Of a DNA stretch of 20,101 nucleotides, positions 15,247 through 20,101 are shown piece after piece. The notes beneath the pieces were generated by a model, which searched no databases, had not been told where the DNA came from, and worked only from the letters and a program-made list of their open reading frames with translations. The position numbers and the translations under genes were made by a program. This DNA is from a virus, in the IMG/VR virus record IMGVR_UViG_3300029286_000304, positions 1-20,101 of that record, one strand, 5' to 3'. How positions within the stretch are numbered: position 1 is the stretch's first letter; each line of letters begins with the position of its first letter.

Positions 15247-15663
15247 ATGTCTTTCATCCAATCTACCGATTATCCTTCAGTAATACATGCTGAGATACTC
15301 ACAGCTTTAACACGTGGCGATGCCACAATTGTACCGGAAGCAGAAGACAAAGCAATTGAAGAAATGAAAGCGTATTTGTCCTCTCGTTACGATGTTGAAA
15401 ATATATTCAACAAAACAGGGAGCGCCCGGAACAAACTAATACTTCAATACACGCTTGACATTGCTATATATCGTTTGCATATTATTCACAATCCGCAGAA
15501 GATGCCTGAAAGCAGGTTAGCTCTTTATGAACAGGCTTTGGAATGGTTAAAGCAAGTTAGCAAAGGAATGATCAATCCTGTTGATTTACCCGTACTAACG
15601 CCACAGAATGAAAAGGGACAATTACTCTACGGAAGTAATGCAAAACGCAATAACCATTTTTAA
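15247..15663 (+). CDS. Head-tail connector, DUF1320 / Mu gp36-like
   Basis: A 138-aa mainly helical protein. Signature parts: EDKAIEEMKAYLSSRYDVEN, then GSARNKLILQYTLDIAIYRL, then RLALYEQALEWLKQVSKG. The A-x-x-x-(M/I)-x-x-Y-L-x-x-R-Y-D and Y-T-x-D-I-A-x-Y pattern fits DUF1320. Such proteins form the ring under the portal. In Mu gp36 follows the capsid gene; here it lies between terminase and portal, a reordering seen directly in this window. Confidence 0.85.
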   Translation: MSFIQSTDYPSVIHAEILTALTRGDATIVPEAEDKAIEEMKAYLSSRYDVENIFNKTGSARNKLILQYTLDIAIYRLHIIHNPQKMPESRLALYEQALEWLKQVSKGMINPVDLPVLTPQNEKGQLLYGSNAKRNNHF

Positions 15664-15682
15664 CATTAAACATTAAACTTTT
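15662..15682. repeat. 7-bp tandem repeats (3 units) before the portal gene
   Basis: Heptads AACATTA, AACATTA, AACTTTT begin within the connector stop codon and end 5 bp before the portal ATG. Confidence 0.8.
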
Positions 15683-15687
15683 TTAAC

Positions 15688-16995
15688 ATGGCTAAAACAA
15701 CAACTGCAATCCGTAAAGCCGGTAAAATGCCTGCAAGTAAAATTGTGACTTATCAACTTGATATTCGTCAAATACAACGTACAATTGTTGATATTGAAAT
15801 ATGGCGAAGCGCTATTCAATCGGCAGAAAATATACAATTCCCACGCAAAATAAAACTATTAGATCTCTATTCCGATATTCTGTTGGATGCTCACCTGAGT
15901 TCAGTAATTGACAAGCGTAAAATTGCAGTTCTAAAATCACCCATCACTTTTGCAAAAGATGGTAAAGAAAATGAAGAAATATGTAAACTTATTAAATCTC
16001 CATTTTTCATCCAAATGATAACAGATGTTCTTGATTGCCGTTTCTGGGGACATACACTTATTGAATTTGAATTAACTCCTGATGCTCTTATACCACATCT
16101 TATACCACGTAAACACGTTGTTCCTGAGAAAGGATTAATATTGATAAATCAGAACGACCAGAACGGTTTGGAATATCGTGAAGCTCCATATTCAAATTTT
16201 ATGATCGAAGCCGGTGAGCCAGGCAATCTTGGTTTGTTAGTTAAAGCGGCGCAATATGTAATTTATAAACGTAACTGTTTAGCTGATTATAGCCAGTTTT
16301 CAGAAATGTTTGGTCAACCACTCAGGAAGGGAACTTATAATCCACAAGATGCCAACGGACGCACTCAACTTAAACAAAGTTTAGAGGAGATGGGCTCCAG
16401 CGCCTGGTGCATTTATCCGGAGGGAACAACTATTGAACTGATTGAATCGAATAGTAAAACAGGATCAGCAGATTTGTATTCAGGTTTAATTGAAATATGC
16501 AATAAAGAAATTTCAAAACTTATACTTGGTCAAACTTTAACAACAGACCATGGCGCTCAGGGTACACAGGCTCTTGGCACAGTTCACGCCGCAGTGGAGG
16601 AAGAAATTGAATTTGCCGACAAACTTTTTATACAGGGATTCCTGAATAATGAATTCAAAAATTTCCTTTTAAAACACGGTTATCCTGCCGATGGTGAGTT
16701 TAATTTTGTTGAAGATGAAGTAATGTCATTAACAACACGAAAAGACATTGACATCGCTTTAAATGGAATAATTCCTATTGGCGATGATTACTTCTACGAA
16801 ACCTATGGAATTCCCAAACCTGAAAACTATGATGAACTGAAGGCAAAGAAGGATGAAGAAAACGCAGCCCGCAACAATCCATTTTCTTTACCTCCTGCAA
16901 ATCCGGATCCCAAAAAAACAAACTCTAAACTCCCGGATCCCAACTCCAAACTAACTTTGTGGGATCGCCTTTTTTTTCAGTACGCCCGCGAATAG
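15688..16995 (+). CDS. Portal protein, DUF935 / Mu gp29-like
   Basis: A 435-aa portal subunit; twelve form the DNA channel at one capsid vertex. Marker segments: LYSDILLDAHLSSVIDKRKI (about 60-80), CRFWGHTLIEFELTPD (about 120), YSQFSEMFGQPLRKGTYN (about 205-222), and KEISKLILGQTLTTDHGAQG (about 273-292), all typical for DUF935. The C-terminal 50 residues are proline-, asparagine- and lysine-rich and look disordered. The last 13 codons overlap the F-like frame. The end CTT-TTT-TTT-CAG is a slippery site followed by a GC hairpin, so part of the ribosomes may continue into the F-like protein. Confidence 0.92.
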   Translation: MAKTTTAIRKAGKMPASKIVTYQLDIRQIQRTIVDIEIWRSAIQSAENIQFPRKIKLLDLYSDILLDAHLSSVIDKRKIAVLKSPITFAKDGKENEEICKLIKSPFFIQMITDVLDCRFWGHTLIEFELTPDALIPHLIPRKHVVPEKGLILINQNDQNGLEYREAPYSNFMIEAGEPGNLGLLVKAAQYVIYKRNCLADYSQFSEMFGQPLRKGTYNPQDANGRTQLKQSLEEMGSSAWCIYPEGTTIELIESNSKTGSADLYSGLIEICNKEISKLILGQTLTTDHGAQGTQALGTVHAAVEEEIEFADKLFIQGFLNNEFKNFLLKHGYPADGEFNFVEDEVMSLTTRKDIDIALNGIIPIGDDYFYETYGIPKPENYDELKAKKDEENAARNNPFSLPPANPDPKKTNSKLPDPNSKLTLWDRLFFQYARE

Positions 16996-18176
16996 CGGCG
17001 GGCAATTATGAACATCTTACCTCGTTCAATAATCTGTATCAACCCTGCGAAATATGCGGTAAGTTTCATTTTTCTGCATCCATTGATAAGAAGTACCAGG
17101 ATAAAATAAATAAGCGTGCCGATAAGCTTGCAAAGGATATTTATACAGGTAAATTCAAAGGCGATATAGATCCGGAACTTACAACTTTAGTTGCCGGTAA
17201 ATTAAAAGATGCAGTAATTCAGGGTTACGGCGCATCACTCCCTGAAGTAGCTTATAATTCGCCCGATTGGAATATGATCGCCAACCTTGATAAAAATGTA
17301 TATCAATTTGCAGCTGCAAAAAATTATCAGAATTTAAAGGATATTACAACAGCTTTAAAAGATAATGATGGTAACATCAGAAGCTTTAAAGAATTTCGGG
17401 AAGCTGCCGGAAAAATAAGTTATCAGTATAACACCGACTGGCTTAATACCGAATATAATACAGCTATCGGTTGCGGACAAATGGCCGGTCGTTGGGTTGA
17501 CTTCCAAAAAAATGCCGACAGTATGCCTTATCTGCAATATGTAACTGCCGGTGATGACAGGGTGCGTGAAGAGCATGCAGTACTTGACGGAGTGATAAAA
17601 CGCATTGACGATCCGTTCTGGGATATCTACTACCCTCCCAACGGATATAATTGCCGGTGCGACGTGATCCAGCTCCCGGGCGATGCTCAGGAAACAGATA
17701 CTGAAGAAATAAATAAGCCTGTTATTAATACGCTATTTCGCACTAACACTGCTAAACACGGATTAATATTCCCTGAAAAACATCCTTACTTTAAAGGTAT
17801 TCCTGATGACGTAAAGAAAGCTTCTGATACATTGAGTAGAACAACAGTAAGAGCATGGACACAATTACATGGCGAAGAAAAAGCATATAATAAAGTAATG
17901 GATGCGGATATAAATATTGAATGGCAGGGAATAAAGAAAGCTACCGATCAACCACATGACAATTATTATGCGAAAAATATTGCAATATATAAAATAGACA
18001 GGTTAATTACAGGAGCCAAAGAACATACTATTGTCCCTGATACTGAAGACAGAATTCTTAATTATCATTACCTGAAAATAAACATTGCGGGAAAAGACTC
18101 ATGGATTGTTATTAAAGAGAGAAAAGACAACTCATATCATCTTTATTCAATAGTAGATAAAATAAAGAAGGAATAA
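16959..18176 (+). CDS. Mu F-like minor head protein with C-terminal PBECR-type nuclease domain
   Basis: The frame gives 405 aa if it begins at the GTG 16959. The first in-frame ATG is only at residue 106, so translation starts at GTG or arrives by -1 frameshift from the portal. Residues 30-36 hold CEICGKFH, a possible metal knuckle. Residues about 150-238 are the Mu F / SPP1 gp7 domain: DDRVREEHAVLDGVI, WDIYYPPNGYNCRCD. Residues about 315-403 (QGIKKATDQPHDNYYAKN, ILNYHYLKINIAGKDSWI, SYHLYSIVDKI) resemble the PBECR (barnase-EndoU-ColicinE5/D-RelE-like) nuclease modules known on phage F proteins; H333, K339, H370 and K386 are candidate active residues. Such modules are proposed to enter the host with the DNA. 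The nuclease assignment is from pattern memory. Confidence 0.8.
   Translation: MGSPFFSVRPRIAAGNYEHLTSFNNLYQPCEICGKFHFSASIDKKYQDKINKRADKLAKDIYTGKFKGDIDPELTTLVAGKLKDAVIQGYGASLPEVAYNSPDWNMIANLDKNVYQFAAAKNYQNLKDITTALKDNDGNIRSFKEFREAAGKISYQYNTDWLNTEYNTAIGCGQMAGRWVDFQKNADSMPYLQYVTAGDDRVREEHAVLDGVIKRIDDPFWDIYYPPNGYNCRCDVIQLPGDAQETDTEEINKPVINTLFRTNTAKHGLIFPEKHPYFKGIPDDVKKASDTLSRTTVRAWTQLHGEEKAYNKVMDADINIEWQGIKKATDQPHDNYYAKNIAIYKIDRLITGAKEHTIVPDTEDRILNYHYLKINIAGKDSWIVIKERKDNSYHLYSIVDKIKKE
16971..17003 (+). promoter_or_regulatory. Candidate -1 frameshift signal at the portal/F junction
   Basis: In the portal frame T_TTT_TTT (16971-16977) is a canonical slippery heptamer. After a 6-nt spacer (CAGTAC) comes a hairpin with stem GCCCGC (16984-16989) and GCGGGC (16998-17003), six GC pairs with an 8-nt loop that includes the portal stop TAG (16993-16995). 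A -1 slip continues in the F-like frame without interruption. Confidence 0.65.
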
Positions 18177-18227
18177 CCTTAAACGCCACCAGTAGCAAAC
18201 TGACATTATTTAAAATTATTCCCTCTG

Positions 18228-18259
18228 CAAATATACGATATTTAAATATACAAAGTCAA
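18228..18259 (-). promoter_or_regulatory. Leftward promoter-like sequence in the F/G spacer
   Basis: On the minus strand TATATTTG (18235-18228) matches TAnnTTTG, with a TTG at 18259-18257, 21 bp upstream, a good Bacteroidota spacing. It points left, against the F-like gene, where no leftward gene exists. An ATATTTAAATAT palindrome (18238-18249) lies between the boxes. The rest of the 141-bp spacer holds the TAATGAC repeat copy C. Confidence 0.35.
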
Positions 18260-18273
18260 GTTTTTTCAACAAT

Positions 18274-18326
18274 TAATGACGGCGTAGCCAAATGACAACT
18301 AATAACAGCGAAGCGCAATGACTAAT
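18274..18326. repeat. TAATGAC-type dispersed repeat, copy C (two units)
   Basis: Two diverged 26-bp units: TAATGAC, GGC-GTA-GCC, AAATGAC, AAC; then TAATAAC, AGCG-A-AGCG, CAATGAC, TAATGA. The second unit overlaps the next gene: its CAATGAC provides the ATG at 18318. Confidence 0.85.
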
Positions 18327-18866
18327 GATCATAATATTAATTTCTCGGAACTTCAGTCAAAGTTCAACCGCATGATGGAGACCCTGCCATCGCAACTTGG
18401 AACTATTATGGTAAATTTTAGTAAACAGCGCTTCAGGGATCAGGCATGGAAAGATATTACATTATCTCCATGGGCACGCCGCAAAGCAGGTGTAAAACGC
18501 AACAAGGGCAGAGCTTTATTAATTGACTCAGGAAGACTCAGGAGAAGTATAAGAATATTAAATGCCACACGTAACAGGGTAACTATCGGCACCGATGTAC
18601 CTTATGCAGAAGCCCATAATGAGGGTGTTGATAAACAGGTTACAGTTAATGCTTTTTCACGCCGTAAAACGCAAAAACAAAAGCTGTACAGTGTTAAAAC
18701 AAAGAAAGGAAGGTTCAGCAGGGTTGAGGTAGGAACAGGCAATGTAAAGGCTCATACCCGCCACATGAAGTTACCGCAACGCCGTTTTCTTGGCCCCAGC
18801 GAAGCTCTTACTGCACAATTAACATTATTTATAAAAGAAGAACTGAATAAAGTATTCACACAATGA
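18318..18866 (+). CDS. Virion morphogenesis protein, Mu gpG-like
   Basis: A 182-aa basic protein. Marker segments are FSKQRFRDQAWKD (about 34-46), KGRALLIDSGRLRRSIRI (about 63-80) and VPYAEAHNEGVDKQ (about 94-107), the recurring pattern of gpG / HK97 gp10-like tail completion proteins. The region 108-158 is very basic (FSRRKTQKQKLYSVKTKKGR). It follows the F-like gene as gpG follows gpF in Mu and probably acts at the head-tail junction. The start codon and the stop codon both lie inside TAATGAC repeat copies, a sign that the repeats inserted or expanded right up to the gene ends. Confidence 0.8.
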   Translation: MTNDHNINFSELQSKFNRMMETLPSQLGTIMVNFSKQRFRDQAWKDITLSPWARRKAGVKRNKGRALLIDSGRLRRSIRILNATRNRVTIGTDVPYAEAHNEGVDKQVTVNAFSRRKTQKQKLYSVKTKKGRFSRVEVGTGNVKAHTRHMKLPQRRFLGPSEALTAQLTLFIKEELNKVFTQ

Positions 18867-18964
18867 CAGCAAGTGTAATGACAATTAATGACAGCGCAGC
18901 GTAATGACAATTAATGACAGCGTAGCGTAATGACAATTAATAACAACGCAGCGTAATGACAATT
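18862..18964. repeat. TAATGAC-type repeat array, copy D (four 26-bp units)
   Basis: Four tandem units at 18862-18886 (25 bp), 18887-18912, 18913-18938 and 18939-18964. Each holds AATGAC, an AGCG-N-AGCG core (diverged in the first), TAATGAC and AATT. The array starts in the stop codon of the gpG-like gene and fills nearly the whole spacer to the next gene. Confidence 0.95.
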
Positions 18965-18977
18965 AAATCTTATTATT

Positions 18978-19508
18978 ATGGACATCTTATTTGAAAGCAT
19001 CTCCGAACGCCTAAAAGCAAACGTACCCGAACTTAACTGGATAGATTGGGACTGGGGACAACTTGAAGTTTTGGAACAGGAATACCCGATACAGTTCCCC
19101 TGTGCGCTTATAGATATACAGAGCATAGACTGGAGCAATGTCTCTAACAATCTGCTAACCGGTAATACAAATATTAATATCCGTATTGCATTCGACATTT
19201 ACGAAGACACCCACGTGGCAGCAGGAATAATAGCTCCGCAACGTGAGTATGCATTTGCCCGAATGAAGCTGATAAATAAAATAACTTCCTGGCTCCAGGG
19301 ATTTGGGGGCAATATTTTAAGTGACGGACAAGGAGCATATAGGGATAATCACTTTAACAGACTTAATGCGGTGCGATATGGCAGCGAAAAACGTGAGGAC
19401 GGGCTGAAAGTATTTCTAATGCAATTTGCCTGCAACCTACGCAATAATTATGCTATGCCTATAACAACTCCGGTAACGGTTACTCCGGTAATAACAGGAA
19501 ATTATTAA
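18978..19508 (+). CDS. Neck / tail completion protein candidate (Mu gp37 position)
   Basis: A 176-aa protein: MDILFESISERLKANVPELN, then the aromatic WIDWDWGQLEVLEQEYPIQF, then NINIRIAFDIYEDTH and MKLINKITSWLQGFGG, with a beta end (LKVFLMQFACN). The layout (N-terminal helix, central strands FDIYEDTH, helix, C-terminal strand with Pro/Thr-rich tail) resembles head-tail joining or tail terminator proteins of Bacteroidota phages. It is the last clear gene of the rightward block. I assign it by pattern and position; a precise family is not certain. Confidence 0.6.
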   Translation: MDILFESISERLKANVPELNWIDWDWGQLEVLEQEYPIQFPCALIDIQSIDWSNVSNNLLTGNTNINIRIAFDIYEDTHVAAGIIAPQREYAFARMKLINKITSWLQGFGGNILSDGQGAYRDNHFNRLNAVRYGSEKREDGLKVFLMQFACNLRNNYAMPITTPVTVTPVITGNY

Positions 19509-19519
19509 AACTATTCAAT

Positions 19520-19726
19520 ATGAGAACACAAATAACTTATAAATTGCAAAACGGTATCCCGTTTACGATTGAGGAACTTGAATACAAGGAAAAAATAAGA
19601 AGGTTAATTTTGAACGCTTCGGGGATCCATATATTTTCCTTCATCTGCCATCCTTGCAAGTTCTTCGATGAGATGCTTGAATGCCGCAAACTTGACAAAA
19701 CCCTCCGGAAGTTCTTTAAGAAATAA
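19520..19726 (+). CDS. Small hypothetical protein, possibly truncated
   Basis: A 68-aa frame, 11 bp after the previous gene. The first 34 residues (MRTQITYKLQNGIPFTIEEL, then EYKEKIRRLILNAS) look like real protein. The second half lies antisense to the leftward gene 19604-19885 and has an atypical composition (FICHPCKFF). Either two real convergent genes overlap by 123 bp, or this gene lost its 3' end and now reads into foreign sequence. Function unknown. Confidence 0.4.
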   Translation: MRTQITYKLQNGIPFTIEELEYKEKIRRLILNASGIHIFSFICHPCKFFDEMLECRKLDKTLRKFFKK

Positions 19727-19885
19727 ACTCAAATCAGTTTTAAACTCATTGAAGTCCTTTTTGCGGTTGTCTGTTAGTATGTAAACATAAGTTGCAATGA
19801 TTTCAGCGGCTTCAAAGAAATTACATTGTTTTATGTATTCATTGACTCTTACGAAATCTTCTTCTAATTCATTATCTTTTTCCAT
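19604..19885 (-). CDS. Hypothetical 93-aa acidic protein
   Basis: A soluble, helical protein: MEKDNELEEDFVRVNEYIKQ, then FFEAAEIIATYVYILTDN, then FLKELPEGFVKFAAFKHLIE. No recognised domain. It has a candidate promoter (TATATTTG, 23 bp upstream) and faces the late block, so it may be the end of another transcription unit such as an early or host-derived region. Codon usage and composition look normal for a coding sequence, better than the overlapping + frame. Confidence 0.65.
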   Translation of the reverse strand: MEKDNELEEDFVRVNEYIKQCNFFEAAEIIATYVYILTDNRKKDFNEFKTDLSLFLKELPEGFVKFAAFKHLIEELARMADEGKYMDPRSVQN

Positions 19886-19907
19886 TTTGCTCAGTTTTAA
19901 ATTTCCA

Positions 19908-19915
19908 CAAATATA
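19908..19915 (-). promoter_or_regulatory. Candidate -7 promoter box for the 93-aa gene
   Basis: TATATTTG on the minus strand fits TAnnTTTG. It directly abuts the terminator palindrome. A TTG inside the palindrome is only 12 bp away, too close for a regular -33 element. Confidence 0.45.
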
Positions 19916-19942
19916 AAAAAAAGGGGCAATTGCCCCTTTTTT
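19915..19942. terminator. Bidirectional intrinsic terminator
   Basis: An A8 run, the perfect palindrome GGGGCAATTGCCCC (19923-19936) and a T6 run form a hairpin (GGGGC/GCCCC, loop AATT) with U tracts in both directions. It would end leftward transcripts of the gene at the right edge and any rightward read-through of the late block. Confidence 0.85.
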
Positions 19943-19968
19943 GTCAGCCTGAGTTTATCGAAGGCCAA

Positions 19969-20101
19969 TCATTCAATCATTTTTATTCCCTTTAAAAACT
20001 TTTTCAAGTTAAGGTAATGCCCATAAACCTCCAGTCGTAATCTGGCTGTATCTGCGGCTTCGGAATTCATAAACGAATCGAACATCATATTTAAGCTTTC
20101 T
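19969..20101 (-). CDS. C-terminal end of an unknown protein, incomplete
   Basis: The last 43 residues of a leftward frame that enters from the right edge: ESLNMMFDSFMNSEAADTAR, then LRLEVYGHYLNLKKFLKGIK and MIE, stop TGA at 19971-19969. Helical and amphipathic; no family recognised. The terminator follows 27 bp downstream, supporting a real gene end. Confidence 0.6.
   Translation of the reverse strand, partial: ESLNMMFDSFMNSEAADTARLRLEVYGHYLNLKKFLKGIKMIE

Noticed and set aside
16984-17003. Intrinsic terminator at the portal end
   Set aside because: The T run lies before the hairpin on the + strand and no T run follows it in either direction; the order fits a frameshift signal instead.
18862-18964. 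CRISPR array
   Set aside because: The 26-bp units are contiguous tandem repeats without unique spacers, and no cas genes are nearby.
18911-19198. 95-aa minus frame over the repeat array and gp37-position gene
   Set aside because: Its 3' part is antisense to repeats and the rest antisense to a clear coding gene.

Overview
The window is most of the late (virion and lysis) region of a Mu-like contractile-tailed phage or prophage of a Bacteroidota host. The host group is inferred from low GC content, A-rich leaders with few Shine-Dalgarno motifs, promoter-like TAnnTTTG boxes and the flavour of the protein families. The phage type follows from the Mu-type set: DUF935 portal, Mu F-like and G-like head proteins, DUF1320 connector, ClpP-like head protease, sheath, tube and gp44/45/46-like baseplate proteins. 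No integrase, transposase, repressor or phage end is visible, so prophage versus free phage cannot be decided.

Layout: two divergent blocks leave a 168-bp spacer (13010-13177). The right block (+) holds small terminase, large terminase, DUF1320 connector, portal, F-like minor head protein with a C-terminal putative RNase domain, G-like protein and a neck/tail-completion candidate. The left block (-) holds head protease/scaffold, a repeat-rich fibre-like protein, major capsid, a lysis cassette (holin, T7-lysozyme-like amidase, single-protein spanin candidate), sheath, tube, tail assembly chaperone with a frameshift extension, tape measure, a gp43-position protein, baseplate hub, spike, gp46/W-like protein, a duplicated LysM-like protein and an incomplete collagen-like fibre with a signal peptide. 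At the right end the + block meets leftward genes: a 93-aa unknown protein and the 3' end of another, with a palindromic terminator between them.

The most interesting signals are not ordinary genes. (1) The portal/F junction has a T_TTT_TTT slippery heptamer, a 6-nt spacer and a 6-bp all-GC hairpin containing the portal stop, and the F frame has no ATG for its first 105 codons. (2) The tail chaperone ends in an A9 run that opens a 64-codon -1 frame without an ATG. (3) A 26-bp repeat built from TAATGAC heptamers sits in four spacers, always in the same DNA orientation, and supplies the start codon of the G-like gene. (4) Most other spacers are degenerate 7-bp tandem repeats. (5) A 57-nt tRNA-like T-arm/acceptor element lies between capsid and holin. 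There is no gene-free stretch over 300 bases. Family assignments come from reading the proteins, not from database searches.
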